Positions 23,901 through 34,240 of a DNA stretch of 64,000 bases are shown piece by piece. The stretch's first letter is position 1, and every line of letters starts with the position of its first letter. The stretch is from Parelaphostrongylus tenuis (lineage: Eukaryota > Nematoda > Chromadorea > Rhabditida > Metastrongylidae): positions 49,818 through 113,817 of the forward strand of contig JAHQIW010000101.1 of the NCBI GenBank assembly GCA_019055375.1. Direction: 5' to 3'. The notes under the pieces were generated by a model that searched no databases, was not told the DNA's origin, and saw only the letters and a program-made list of their open reading frames with translations. Both the position numbers and the translations under genes were made by a program.

Positions 23901-26900
23901 GTTGTCAGTCTAACCGGATTCCCTTCATATTTTTTCGCTGGATGGCGGCGAGCCATAATTCTTACCCATTCGATGGACAAGAAATCTCGGTACTGTTCTA
24001 TTATGGTGGCGCCACTTGAGGCCTTCGGTTAATGCGTATTCTTTGGTGCTATCTGACGAATGTATAATTATCTGATAGCTTAAATTAAGCGAATTTTAAA
24101 GGTGTATCTTCTTCTCAAAATGCTTGTTTTAAATGCCATTTCAGTCAACATGAGATTTTGTTTCACATTAGCCGATTTCTCGCTTGAAGAAAGTTATTTC
24201 TTAGTAAAAGTTTAACAAGATAGAGCAAATCTTTCTAATTGAAAAGATAAGTTAGCTTTACAAAAAGAACATCTTAGAGCTCACAATTCGTACAAAAAGA
24301 GTGGGTTTCACGCTTGAGATATCGCTATTTTCTGCACCCCTCCAGAAACAAGGGTGTTTTCAAATTTTTTGACTTGCTTTCTAGCCTAATCAATAGCTCA
24401 AATTTGGACAAATCCAGCGATGTAGATAGGTTCTGAAGAAAGCCTTTCAGTACGCTGCAGCAGCCAAAATTAAAGTATTTCACATTTGAGGCGTTTGAAC
24501 GCATCTTTCGTCGAGGAGAACTTCTTCCCACACTTCTGAAATAAAAATTTCTTCCAGACTTTCAAAATAAAAGTCTCAATTCTGCTGATTTCAATGATGT
24601 ATTTAAATTTTCAAAAGGACATCTGAGTGAGCTGTAAAAGGTTGGGGAGCGCAGTGCAGCGACGGCAGTGGCCAACAAGCATAGCGAGGTGTGGGTGGGA
24701 TTTTGCAATACTGGCTCCTGGCTGAGAGCTACCTTATCATTCCCCACATTGATTAGTCATTACTACTCAACTATCTTCAGCTCTCCTTAGATTCTCATCG
24801 ATTTCACATAGTCATGAGGTTTTTTTGCTTCGCCAAGCACCAGAAAGAAACCGTCATGCTCCTACAGACACACGGCGTGTTACGATCCAATCGTCTTGGC
24901 AAGAAAGGACATCCAATAAAGCTTCACTTCAATTCACAAATCGTTTTGCGATGTTACAAGCGCAGCTGTCGCGATAAGGTCGGTATTAGAGTGAGAAATT
25001 GGTTCAGGAACACTAGCTTTCCTTTTGTTACTGCTCTCCGCTTCTTCCAAGGTTGGAGTGAAGGGTCAGCGTCGCTCAAATGATGCAAGAAAAATTTTGG
25101 CATGAGCAGCGGCGCAGTTGTGGACTGGAATAACCATTTACGTGAAGTTGTTGCAGAGCAGCTGATTTGACGCCCTAGTAAAAAGATTGGGTGCAAAGCA
25201 AGATTGTAAAGATAGACGAAATTGTTCACAAAGCGAAAGAATAATGCCGGACGTGTGCTCCCCCAACAATGAATCATTGGAGTAGTCTGTCGTGAGACAG
25301 AACAATGCCTCTCGGTGGCGGTTTTAGGTCGGACAGCACCAATCTTGCTGGCTGCTACCAAAAACAACGTTGTCAAATGTTCTACAATCTGTTCCGATTG
25401 TTGGAAAGGTACATAACTGAAGATATATAGAAAGCTGGTTTCCAGCACCTCATGGTTAACCATCTTCACAATTTTGTGGATTCACACACAAATACTCACT
25501 CTGAAGCGGTCGAAAGGATGTGGGGATCTGTAAAATGGCGCTACAGATTTCACCGAGGGACCGCACGCCGTTTTTTGGAGTCTTACTTGGATGACTTTAT
25601 GTGGGTAAAATGATCACAGGGAAAAAGTGATTGTTGCGACCTTTCGTTTATTTTTCGCCAATGTTCCAGATGTGATCTCCATTGGAGATTTAGGTGGCGA
25701 TATTCTCAGATCACTCTTAGATGTGATCAAAGTTTTCTGGCCTCCTGAACAATGAGATTGATTTCTATGCGAAAATTTATGTTTTTGGTTAATTCGCAAG
25801 AGGGTGGGAGAGCAATGCGGATGCTGCGATTTCAACACAACCAGCGATTGACTCTTGGACGGGCTACATGAAGAGTGCCATTTTTGGCATTTGATTTGGG
25901 ATTTTTTCCGTGAATTGAAAAAAACTGCAAGCAGGGCGTGTAACTCTGATATCACAAAATTTCTTTTACATGATCATATGCTCTTCGTGCTACCGAAGAG
26001 GCAATAGTTGAATTGCGCTGTCGATGTAAACATAATTCTACTTTGGGATTTATAGCGCTACAAAATGGTGCTCAAAAAAACGGCAGCATACTACTCCAGC
26101 GAGGTTTGAGCTTTCAAATGACTACTAGCGCAGTTCTTGTAAAGCGAAGAGAGTCGAATACTCACTCACCGTTAATTGAGAGCAACCCGATGCTTTTTAC
26201 TACCAGGTCAGGCTAGAACATAAAAGGAAAAGAAGAGGTGCTATGCCTCGCGTGATAATGAAACTATATCCTTCAAAAATCATCGTAATAGTCACTTTAA
26301 TCCCTAAAGGACGACTACGGAAATCAATGCGCGCAGAGCGGACTGCGCAGCTGTCGCGATTTTCGTCGCTTGACTAGGACTTTTTTCTCCATTTTGCAAA
26401 ACATTTTGAATTCTTCTATTCCTTTTTAGAACAAGAATTCCTCTACTAGTTCATGCGCTTTTGGTTTAGACATCTGGGTCCTGTATAGAGAGAAACGCTG
26501 GTTCACTGCGCATTCATGATGAATTTGGTAATCAATCAACTGTATTGAATTGCACAAGGGATATCACAATTGGAATCTTCAGTTGAACTTTCCTAGTTTT
26601 ATACAAGGTACAAAAAATCATCACAGTGAATAGAGATTGGGAAACAATCAGTGATTTATCAGATATGATTATGCCTACTGTATGTTCGCCACTACAAGAT
26701 TATGAAGAATCTTTTTTAAAAAGTCTTTTTGATAATCAAATATGTCGCTGAAATCACAGAGATTGAAGCTTTCTAATGAATACCAAGGGTATGAAAGAGA
26801 ATTCTTGACCAGCAAGAAAGGTTTCCAAGCAATCGTGTGCCTCAGCAGATACACTTTGTCTCTTAGGGTTAATATCGTCACCCCTGTGCTTATGTGTTTT

Positions 26901-28445
26901 ATGCGATCTTGGAAAAAGCTTTGTCGAGTCCTAATGTTATGTGGTCTGTTGAATGGGCTGATTTATAAAGCCCGATACACTTGTTTTGACCTTGACGGTC
27001 TCATCAGTCGGTATCAGTGTATACACTAGCACATATAGGTTCACTAGTTTCTCCTTTTTATTCATAGCAACATGCCTGACCACGTTATTAAATTTATTGT
27101 GTCAAACTCATACTCGTGTTTTATGTGATTTTTATTTATAATTGTGGTTTGAGAGAGTGCAGCGTGTTAAGTACAATACTCTTCACACAGATGCCGCTCA
27201 GCGAACTAGACAAAAAGTGGAAATCCGTTTCTTCAAACAGGTACGTTTAACTAACCATGAATTGAGTCACATTATAAATTCTATCAAAACATCATGGACG
27301 TATTTCTTTATGCTACGTGTCAATGATTACAGGTCTTAAGTGAAAACGTGTTATTTATTCTTGAACATGTTAGCTCTCATTGCATCCGTCCACTTTTTGA
27401 ATATCATTGGGCTGTCTTCTTTACTGACGCATTCTTATGGGAGCTGTCCTTCGCACTAGATGGGTGAGTACTATGCAACAATAATCTTCAATGGTTGATT
27501 ACAGTCGGTGTTTGACGAATAGGGAAAGGCTTAGAATATCTAAATGTGAAAAGACATGAAGGTACCGAATAAAAATATCCATTACTGCGTTTTTATGGCC
27601 TGTCTTCCAGCTCCTGGATTCGGCTTTAAGAAGAGTTTTCCTCATTTTAAGTCGCTTTATCACTTTAAATAAAAATTCTCTACCCAACAAACCGTTGTTA
27701 GAGGCTTTTTTGAAATCCATCTCTAACGCGGTACTTAGTAGACCGATTGCTTGTAGTAACTCAAAGGATAAAGGACCAAAGCTCCTAACGTTGATCAGCA
27801 CTTGAAGATTATGCCTCGCATTCGACTTCATTGAGCATATTTAGTATATTAATGAATGAGCTTACGTTCAATTTATGTGGAGGTTTGTGGTGCTCTATCG
27901 CAGCATAAAATTAGTGCTGCTATTCGTTCAGACAAATCTTGTACCGAATTGCCGGCTTCGTGGGAGATGAAGGGAGAGGTGATTTCCGAATGTGGGACTG
28001 AGTCAACTACAACAACGCTGTTGAAGTGTAGCTCTCAACGCTGACCTGCCTACTCTTTCTTCTATAGTAATAGTAATGAAAATAGCAAACTAAAATTACT
28101 AAAAAAACTGAGATAAGTCTTGATGGAAATGCTGAAATTGCCGTGGAATTTTAATATAGATGAAGCTATTTGGCATGGCACTTTTTTCGTTCACGCTCTA
28201 AACGAAGCAAAAAAAAACTCGTTTTGTCTATGCAGAGGTGTAATTAGCGCTTAATAATTTGTCCTGTGGAAAGTAGTAGGTAACCCAACGGCCTTCTTGA
28301 CTAGAAGTTCATAGCAACATATGTGCTTTGCAGCCTCATCGTTATCCTGTTCCATTTTCGTTCCTCTCCACTGTGTAAGAAAATACCACCTCCAAATAAA
28401 AATACTGCGGTAAGCATCCCCGTCGCCATTGTTAGTGTCAGTTAA
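11904..28445 (+). CDS. Srx-type serpentine chemoreceptor (gene 1), seven exons
   Basis: A seven-transmembrane G-protein-coupled receptor of the nematode Srx family, expected in the ciliary membrane of chemosensory neurons; the ligand is unknown. Exons: 11904-11975 (or 11972), 13260-13420, 18735-18958, 20548-20720, 27163-27240, 27333-27463, 28334-28445. Donors and acceptors are canonical from exon 2 on, and phases agree throughout (2,1,0,0,2). The product is about 316 residues, normal for Srx. Landmarks: RNPAMRNSFGLLCISH after TM1, YSHLTIALNRVVAI at the TM3 end, DTVNWEWTFLNTTC before TM5, RQKVEIRFFKQ before TM6 and LDG entering TM7. The weak point is exon 1: its donor aligned to gene 2 reads ATGAGT, though GTGATG one codon earlier would keep phase. 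The start is the ATG directly after TTTCCAG. Introns of 1.3, 5.3, 1.6, 6.4, 0.09 and 0.87 kb hold PLEs, SINEs, a Merlin relic and a hammerhead repeat. A functional gene is likely but not certain. Confidence 0.82.
12050..12520 (+). pseudogene. possible serpentine-receptor relic of another family
   Basis: This lies inside srx gene 1 intron 1. Hydrophobic blocks appear in order across shifting frames: LCICAVLYPTLLMAMTLLSF followed by LMKRKRY; then AVIQKIKSLTTAAHARLAKKTF; then SYSIGYLTVIPMLYLLLWKD. The order (membrane helix, basic loop with IKSL..., a final helix followed by KDR) recalls the C-terminal half of Str/Srh-like receptors. At least one frameshift separates the blocks. The family assignment is a guess, and it could be chance hydrophobicity. 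Confidence 0.25.
13260..13420 (+). CDS. srx gene 1, exon 2 (TM1-TM2)
   Basis: The acceptor is TTTCAG at 13254-13259 and the donor GTAAGT at 13421. It encodes VGVLGLVSNGTAVFAVLRNP and then AMRNSFGLLCISHGIANWG up to APVTL, the Srx TM1-loop-TM2 signature. It has the same length as exon 2 of gene 2 (161 nt) and ends in phase 2. Confidence 0.88.
13421..14221. other. intron 2 of srx gene 1, left part: no feature
   Basis: AT-rich intronic sequence with no frame, repeat partner or RNA motif that I can support before the PLE insertions begin. Confidence 0.4.
14264..14298 (-). ncRNA. hammerhead-like motif in PLE 2 tail
   Basis: On the minus strand: GGCT, core CTGACGA, GGC-GACCC-GCC stem, GAAACGA, then TAGCC. 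GGCT can pair with AGCC. The core is complete, but the ACGTC/ACGTT segment is altered to ACGAT, which removes the expected U before the cleavage base. Probably inactive. Confidence 0.45.
14587..14967 (-). pseudogene. PLE GIY-YIG endonuclease domain (open frame, PLE 2)
   Basis: A 126-codon open frame and the best-preserved PLE coding segment in the window. It has the Cys cluster CKTNDCKVCPNDKDGEC, then IIYLISCEACSDEYIGEADR (the GIY and YIG elements), then LFLRVKEHLAG with the conserved Arg and Glu-His, ending KTLEVF before the stop. The domain would nick target DNA during PLE insertion. Upstream frames are broken, so the full protein is not made. It resembles 17101-17412 almost residue for residue. 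Confidence 0.8.
17101..17412 (+). pseudogene. PLE GIY-YIG endonuclease domain (PLE 3)
   Basis: An open stretch equivalent to 14587-14967: Cys cluster CETNGCKVCPNGKDGDC, then MIYPISYEACSVEYIDEKGR and LFLRVKEHLAG, ending KTLEVF. YIG is changed to YID and the Cys of ISCEAC to Tyr, so the domain is damaged although the frame is open. Confidence 0.75.
17704..17738 (+). ncRNA. hammerhead-like motif in PLE 3 tail
   Basis: Helix I is CGCT, pairing imperfectly with AGCC at 17735-17738. The core CTGACGA is at 17708-17714, followed by a GGC/GCC helix II, GAA at 17727-17729, then ACGTT. The core bases are intact. Helix III is only ACGT, as in other PLE hammerheads. Confidence 0.5.
17791..18734. other. 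intron 2 of srx gene 1, right part: no feature
   Basis: No coding, RNA or repeat signal that I can support. A short minus-strand open frame at 18383-18574 has no recognisable motif. Confidence 0.4.
18735..18958 (+). CDS. srx gene 1, exon 3 (TM3-TM4)
   Basis: The acceptor is TTTTGCAG and the donor GTGAGT at 18959. It completes a Phe codon, then encodes ASDLSTEFMGKVFGLVVFVL, the family landmark YSHLTIALNRVVAI at the inner end of TM3, and TM4 ending HIAPNFY. It leaves in phase 1. It aligns with exon 3 of gene 2, which is 1 nt shorter. Confidence 0.88.
19028..19335 (-). repeat. SINE family A (tRNA-derived), minus-strand copy
   Basis: The reverse complement matches 6795-7095 over its length. The head on the minus strand reads TGGAGCAATAGTTAGAGGTG, an A-box-like start. 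It lies in intron 3 of srx gene 1. Confidence 0.6.
19690..19960 (+). mobile_element. Penelope-like tail fragment with hammerhead-like motif
   Basis: GGCT, TTGAAGA, a GAAG/CTTC stem, CGAAACATT, AGCT at about 19868-19903 follows the same layout as the PLE tails, with the first core base changed to T. It is followed by AATAAACCTAC. No coding part remains. Intronic to srx gene 1. Confidence 0.4.
20548..20720 (+). CDS. srx gene 1, exon 4 (extracellular loop 2 and TM5)
   Basis: The acceptor is CTTTCAG and the donor GTCAGT. It encodes ESCFLVFDTVNWEWTFLNTT, then CGYIMEVFIEFYSK and a hydrophobic TM5 ending CLRIKRT. The Trp and the TxC motif before TM5 are typical of Srx. It has the same length and phase as exon 4 of gene 2. 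Confidence 0.88.
20721..21539. other. intron 4 of srx gene 1, left part: no feature
   Basis: Intronic sequence with overlapping short frames and no recognisable motif. Confidence 0.4.
21540..21725 (-). mobile_element. RTE-type LINE fragment (C-terminal region)
   Basis: The minus-strand translation contains LSRKKQAVWEALKAIENTC, matching LSRRKRAAWGTFKSIEDVV of the RTE copy at 52037-54667. Only this short stretch after the RT domain remains. Intronic to srx gene 1. Confidence 0.55.
21726..22419. other. intron 4 of srx gene 1: no feature
   Basis: Nothing supportable between the LINE fragment and the PLE pair. Confidence 0.35.
22420..22882 (-). pseudogene. Penelope-like linker and GIY-YIG relic, minus strand (PLE 4a)
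   Basis: Minus-strand translation: KVLGNILGHSLIRRRLYDRL then SKAEECVMCRNGNDRVC is the linker with its Cys cluster. FRVTCRNDRR and, in another frame, RIKKHLDGKQ-like residues belong to the GIY-YIG domain. It belongs to a different PLE subfamily from PLE 2/3, judged by the divergent linker. It points leftwards, away from PLE 4b. Confidence 0.6.
22925..23650 (+). pseudogene. Penelope-like linker and GIY-YIG relic, plus strand (PLE 4b)
   Basis: It starts about 40 bp after PLE 4a and runs the other way. Across frames: a Cys-containing linker near 23040-23085, YEISTNTCGNGN near 23088-23125, then GRQL and VEDQLHGKLNK near 23130-23180 (the YIG-R-EH region), and a tail resembling the PLE 1 tail (NDVAPCLGFIF near 23605-23640, paralleling NHMAPYLRLIS near 3210-3240). 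Many stops. This is the second head-to-head PLE pair in srx gene 1. Confidence 0.55.
23651..24813. other. intron 4 of srx gene 1: no feature
   Basis: No coding family, repeat partner or RNA motif recognised. Confidence 0.4.
24814..25613 (+). pseudogene. Merlin-type (ISXO2-like) transposase relic
   Basis: A DDE transposase of the Merlin superfamily. In order: an N-terminal zinc-ribbon-like LQTHGVLRSNRLGKKGHPIK with C..R.CR further on; IRVRNWFRNTSFPFVTALRF; GAVVDWNNHLREVV near 25107-25150; LFTKRKNNAGRVLPQQ near 25218-25268; VCRETEQCLSVAV near 25284-25325; FVDSHTNTHSEAVERMWG near 25473-25526; RGTARRFLESYLDDFMWVK near 25557-25613. At least three frameshifts and several stops separate these, so it is dead. 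The DH.NFVD...HT motifs identify the family well. Intronic to srx gene 1. Confidence 0.75.
25614..26889. other. intron 4 of srx gene 1: no feature
   Basis: No supported feature. A short block near 25957-25990 (ATGCTCTTCGTGCT) recurs near 12748-12765, possibly a small unclassified repeat. Confidence 0.35.
26890..27030 (-). mobile_element. hammerhead-bearing repeat, locus 2
   Basis: A single copy in minus sense. Helix I (26970-26975 with 27008-27013) keeps four pairs, the core is CTGATGA (27001-27007), and helix II GACC-GTCAA-GGTC is perfect (26988-27000). The first G of GAAA is A, which should kill cleavage. The family body TGTGGTCTGTT lies beside it. Intronic to srx gene 1. Confidence 0.6.
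27163..27240 (+). CDS. srx gene 1, exon 5 (third intracellular loop)
   Basis: Twenty-six codons, AG acceptor and GTACGT donor, phase 0 at both ends. It encodes RVKYNTLHTDAAQRTRQKVE then IRFFKQ. The RR/RQ..EIRFFKQ ending is the Srx motif that leads into TM6. The exon is identical in length to exon 5 of gene 2. Confidence 0.85.
27333..27463 (+). CDS. srx gene 1, exon 6 (TM6 to TM7 start)
   Basis: Acceptor TTACAG, donor GTGAGT, preceded by an intron of only 92 bp. It encodes VLSENVLFILEHVSSHCIRP then LFEYHWAVFFTDAFLWELSF and ALDG. It ends in phase 2 inside the final Gly codon. Confidence 0.85.
28334..28445 (+). CDS. srx gene 1, exon 7 (TM7 end and cytoplasmic tail)
   Basis: Acceptor TTTGCAG. 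It completes the Gly codon, then LIVILFHFRSSPLCKKIPPP and NKNTAVSIPVAIVSVS before TAA at 28443-28445. A short hydrophobic end followed by a basic tail is normal for the family. Confidence 0.75.
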
Positions 28446-30507
28446 CGATGATTCTCACACCCCATCTTGTTGCCGTGTACGTTGCCAGAGCACTTTTTTT
28501 AGGTAATTCAAAACTGAAAATTGCCCCAAAACTGCCGAACAATCGAAAAGGAAAGTTCGTTAGTACTATGCGCCGCATTGCGAATGTGAACGCATAAAAT
28601 AAAGAACTCATAACTTTATAGAGATTTCCTCGTGAACATCCTGATCACCGCTTGGAATCGAGTTTGTTTTGAATTGAGATATTTTAGAGATAAAAATACG
28701 GTCTTGGAAGTTTTCTGTGGTGGCTGCACCATGCAATTGACTCTGTCAAGCATCACTAAAAATGTTTGAATGCACATTTGATGTGCATATCTATTTACTC
28801 AGGTAAATCTGCTACCAACTTGCCGAGTGCAAAAAAATTCAAGACTTCGTGAGTCTTGGACTACATCAACTGAATGACATTCGACTACTGTGTAAATCAC
28901 TCCTTTTGTGAAAAAAAAACTAGAAAGCATGCAAACAAAAATTGCTATCAATTCTGTGCATTTGGCTTATAAATGGAATACATTATTTTCTGAAGTATAA
29001 GGCTAAGCCTTTTTAGTACTCTTTTCATTATTGTATGTTTCTACGTTTTATAATTTGAAAAGTTTTTAGTAACTACGAGGTAGATCTGAAATCCCCTTTA
29101 CAGAGGATCGCAGCTTCATTGGTGGCTAGACCACAAGGACGTTTCCATGTAAGGGATAGTGGGTTTGAGTATGAGCAGAAGGTGACTAGTGATTCTTTGA
29201 GACACAGGTGGAATAAGAGATGTTTGCTTTCTCTTTTGCTGAGCCATTCTGTCACAGATCTTCCTTATATTTCAAAAACCAATGTGACCACAGCATAAGA
29301 ATCTGCTATCTTTATACCTCGGTATAAATCAGTGTTTTTCGTTATTGGAAAATACAAGGTTTTAATAGCAGAGTTAATTAAAAATAACACAGTAAATAAA
29401 ACTATGGCAGAGCTTTCGGAAGTATCACATTCATAGCGGAAGCGTCAAACTGAAGCGTAATGAAATCATTGAAGCATTATCATAACCTCAGCAGAAGAAA
29501 ATGATAGACAATTTTTCAAATCCAAAAGTGAGTGACTTCTTCATACCACTTACTGTTTTGCTCCTTTTACGTCTTCCAATTATCTACTGGAGACCAGAGA
29601 CCAGCCGAAAAAGTCTCACATTGACGAGGATTGTGCTTGGCTCACTTAAAAAAGTCGGTCTCAGAAATGGCGGAACATGACATGTGATGATGATGCACTC
29701 ATTCCTGCGATTTATTTTTAGGTTTCTGGCATTTAGACAAAGGTGCATAGAGAGGACGTTTTGCTTCGTTTCAAGTTTTCCGACTAGGTACTCGTCTAGG
29801 CGGGCGCAAAGTGGTCATCCGTTCCGGAGGTGTATTCGCTCCGAGATGTTTTAGAATAGCTTAAAGCATATTCTGTATCGTGGTTTTTGAAATTCACAGG
29901 TCAAGATGTTATCTCAGTCGAAAAAGTGGAAGTTGAAGCAATATTATTCGTTTTATATTTGAATTACCACGATTGAGTGAGAATCGTGAGTGGGTCAAGT
30001 TTGATTTCCGATTCTATTAAGTTTGATACTGAAGCGATCCTATAACGAACATTTATCGTCTACTGACCAAATCACATAAATCAGCGTTAATAAAACAAGA
30101 GAAACGCTTACGTGACCACTGGAAGCTATCTAAACCAATGCATGAAAAGCAGAGTTTGTAGAGATCATTCGTTTTATCTATCCTTTCCTAAGAGCGGTGA
30201 AGAAAATCCTAAATTCAATTGTAAGTATTGTGCCCCACACGTAAATAGCCTTGCGTGAGCAATCACCGGCTCTGCGCGATTTATCGATCTACAGTCACTC
30301 ACACATTCTAGTCGACAAATTGTGCACGGCGTGTTTGAAGGTCAATTTTTTCTGATGCATTGCAACTAAACGGTTTTTCAAAAGACATATACAACGTTAA
30401 AATCTCCGAACTATAAGTTATTGGATGGACACTGATAGTTATGATAATCAGTGGTCAGTTGGAAGAACTCTGTCTTCCGAAATCTGTGGGCGATAATATG
30501 CGATGTA
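28446..30507. other. intergenic, no recognisable gene
   Basis: AT-rich sequence downstream of srx gene 1. A minus-strand open frame at 29073-29255 overlaps a segment with a GTGGTCTAGCC block that could be a SINE head, but I found no second copy. Confidence 0.35.
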
Positions 30508-31099
30508 CGTCAAAGATGATGATTTTTACCACTACAGCACTTCGACAGGTCTTTCTAAACAAACAAGTGCATTCTTGGACTTTCCAAGATTTTAGATCTA
30601 CTTTCAGTGCAAAAGGTCTAGTAAAAATTCTTACTACAACAAAAAATCTTCTCTGAAAATCTTTGTTCGACATTAGAAAAGAGCTGAAACATTCATATAT
30701 ACAAGCAGGAAAAGGAATGCAAAATATACTATCGCTTACTCTCAAATGACAACACCTGAGAATAGATATTACGTGATTGAAATGACATCAGTGTGTCAAG
30801 TTATCAGAAGTAGAAACACACTGTATTAGATCTCGTCGTTCGATCGCTTTTTCATAGGCCTTGCTGGAGCAATAATAATGTGGTACATGTTCGAGCCATT
30901 AAACCACGATCACTTATTGCTCGGCGTCAACTCCTCCACAGAGGAGTGTAGAATCAAGGAATTGGCTGAACCGAGGGCAGTGCTACTGATGAATAAGGTA
31001 GGATGAAACAGGCGCCCGTGTAGGACTTATAGCTCAATAGCTTAAAGCATGTTACACCCTTATGCAGTACTAAGTTGATTTTTTATTTGATGCATTATC

Positions 31100-31345
31100 A
31101 CAGTATTTTTTTTTTCTTCCGCGTTGTGCGGATCCCATTACTTCCTGCATCAAGTAATTTTTTCGTTTTCCTCTTCAACGACGTAGGATATTGGTTGAGC
31201 GAGTCACTTGCAATCTTGAAGATGGCCTTACTGTGGCGTTTCAGAGACGTCATTGTTGACTGCTTGAGAGAGGTGGAGGGCTAAGCTCGCCCCTGCGCTC
31301 TCCGAGATGAGCCTCGCAACTATTCGGCCACGGTGCCCCCATTAA
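31100..31345 (-). repeat. SINE family B copy in left arm
   Basis: The reverse complement starts GGGGGCACCGTGGCCGAATA, with an A box TGGCCGAATAG, and runs to the GCGGATCCCATTACTTCC block. The mirror copy sits at the matching place in the right arm (37470-37715), so it was present before the arms were formed. Confidence 0.6.
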
Positions 31346-32039
31346 GCTAATTAATGACAAGATATTTTCTAATAAGTGTCATTGTTGTGTAGCATTGAGT
31401 ACCATATTTCATTTTTTGCTTGCTGCTTATTCATTTCATCATAGCATGGTTGTGTGCGAAATACAAACATGTGTATGCTGAGATACAGGCAAACGTCAGA
31501 ACTCACGTTCTACAGCTGCACATATACAAAACTTCCCAACGACTTAACATCTTGTTAGAGTGATAAGTTATCAATTAAGATTGTAAATCAGTGTTTGAGT
31601 GCAGTGATTACATCTTTGCATATTTTCCACAGGCAGAATTATCCAAGCTAATCAATCCCTCACAAGCAACACTCCTTTGCAGTGAGAATTAGTCCGACAC
31701 ATAAGCTGTGATTTATGAATCATAAATGTAGGAAATATCTTATATCAGTTGACGCTTAGCACAATGATTTAAGTTTGACTAGTAGTCAACAGAACACAAA
31801 AACTACAGCGGCATGTGGCAAAACCTTTTTGGGACCACAGATTGAATTGCTAGTCACAGATTAATGGGAAAAGAGAGAGAAGAGGTCGGTGTACTCATTC
31901 ACTACACTTAGTCCTGAAAAGGTTACGAGTGCAAAAAGCCAGTATATATTAACATAGACTGCTGATCAGCATTGTTCTTGAGGCATGATTATATGCATAA
32001 TTTGCCAGGCAATTTTTCCTTCATGCTCAGAATCTTTGT

Positions 32040-34240
32040 TAGTGTGTATTTCTCAGTGCAATCTAAATTGAATATTTATGAAGAACGATTCATGGTCAAT
32101 TGATTATCCGGCGTGTAATCTTTTCATTCAGAAAGACTAAACTGGATGCGATCATAAACCGGTTGAAAAATTTCACAGGTCGCTCAAAGTAGCATGCTTT
32201 TGAAAAATGACTTATAATAGAGACCAGCAAATTTACAGAATTTAATTTCTGCGCTTTCAAAGAAGCCCAAGCGTGAGCACTTTGCCGCTCAAAGTATGAT
32301 TGTCAAAGTAGATATTCGTCCATAATGACTGCACATTGACGAACATTGTTCTATCGTTGTCACCGCAAATGTTGTTTGGCACAAAAACACAAGAGCCGCT
32401 GGTATTTAGTGCTGCAAGGTAGGAAATAGCAATAGAGCATTTAGACAGGGTAATTTTAAGTGTTATGCCAAAACTCCTCAACGTTATTCTAAAGTCTCCC
32501 ATTGCAAAGGGATTTTCGTCTAGGTGCAATCAATGCGGTAATAATGTTTAACAACCTGACTGAGCAGTGAAGGTGGTAGAACTAAAAAATTTAGCTGGTA
32601 TGCAATCAAATATAGCTAAAAGAATTTTTAAGTCATTCCGTAATTAGCAATGTTGATTAATTTGTGGTCATTGACTTATTATTTACATGTTTTTTCATAC
32701 TCATGCATTCAAAAACAAATTTGTTGAGTTGGACGTAGGTTTAACGGTCGCTCAGAAATCTTGATCATTGATATAAATCCACGTCTTGCTTCTGGATAAT
32801 CTCTACCCTTTAAAACTCAAGTAATTTTGCACTTTGAACGAGTTTGTTTTCATTCGAACAACTGCTAATGATGAGGAGAGTAGCTAGTATAGAAATATTT
32901 GCGGCTAGAAAAGGCGCGCAGAAGTTCTTGATGCACTTCAAGACTGAAACTTAATGTTGTGTGATAGCAATTCCCTATAATAAGACAGTAAGATGTTCAG
33001 GATTTTTGTGAGCCATAAGATCTGAGTTTCTTATTAATGATTACACAGAGTTAGCTCTACCAACGACAATCAGAAATTCACATTCTCATCAAGATTTTAG
33101 TAATTTTTTTACAATATCCCTTCCACTTCAGTAAGAGTCAGAATGTGTAACCAACAAGGCAGTTTTTCGGACTATTGGACGGCGAATAAAAAGAGGGAAG
33201 CACAGCAAAACGTCCGGTAGGTAAAGTGGTTAACACTCGACTCTTTAAAAATAATAACTACAAGTTTGAGTCTTAATATTCATGTGATTGTGTTTCACAA
33301 CGCATTCTGTCATGAAAATTCATGAAAATAAGAACGTTAGTGAACAAGAGTTCAAAATATTGTTCTCTACATCATGCAGCCAACTTTCTCAATCAAAAAA
33401 ATCTGATATAAGTTTATCTCATTAAGTTCATCTATCTGGTTGATTAACTCGCCTGCCGCCAGTATCATTCACACGATAACTTACAGAATCGGCTACCTAT
33501 TTACATCGAAAATTTTTAAATCACTCAGCATTTTCTCAGAGAAACAAATAAGAGGTTGGTAATGACAAAATCCACTAAGCATAATAATAATTGACGTCTC
33601 GATGACACACTTGTTCTTCAGAGCTTTAACTTCTTGGCGACCAGGATGAGATCTGGACGCGGCACGCGACGTGGTCGCGCGGGGAGCGCTGCGGAGCTAC
33701 AATCACGATGCTGCAGCCTTCTAATAAAAAATCTAACTTTGTCGTCACTAAAAGGATTTCAAACGACAACAAATTTTGGGATGTGAGAGAAGAGAGATTA
33801 TTAAAGCTATTCGTAGTAGGGAAGTTGCCAATTATTCCTAGCTAGAATCCGGCGTTTTAAGGGAGAAGCCATATTCTCACAAAAATGCAGTGTTTCGTAT
33901 TGTCATTGATATTTTTATTAATAATACCGCGCTGATTGCACTTAGCCTGAAGGAGCGAACTAATATTTCACTTTGTGAACAGAAATCCCTCCGGATGGAA
34001 AACTTCAGAATAACGTTGAAGAGATTTAGCATAACACTTAGCATTACACTGTCTAATGTTTTGTCGCATAAATACTCTCGGCTCTTGTGTTCTTGTGCCG
34101 AACAACATTTGCGTTGACAACGATAAAACAATAATCGTCACCGTGAAGTTATTATGGACTTAACTTGAGTATCCACTTCGAAAACGATCATACTTTGAGC
34201 GGCAAGTGCTCACGCTTGCGCGTCTTTGAAAGCTTGATAG
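32040..34240 (+). repeat. direct repeat unit 1 of the palindromic element
   Basis: It aligns with 34240-36560: GTGTGTATTTCTCA, ATTGATTATCCGGC, GTTGTCACCGCAAATG, AATCAATGCGGTAATAATG and CACGTCTTGCTTCTGGATAA recur in the same order. Near 33222-33290 lies a tRNA-like piece, GGTAAAGTGGTTAACACTCG ... AAGTTTGAGTC (A- and B-box-like), repeated near 35500-35565. Confidence 0.7.

Noticed and set aside
24954..25469. A 171-codon minus-strand open frame
   Set aside because: It is antisense to the Merlin transposase relic, whose plus-strand motifs are clear. The minus frame has no recognisable domain.
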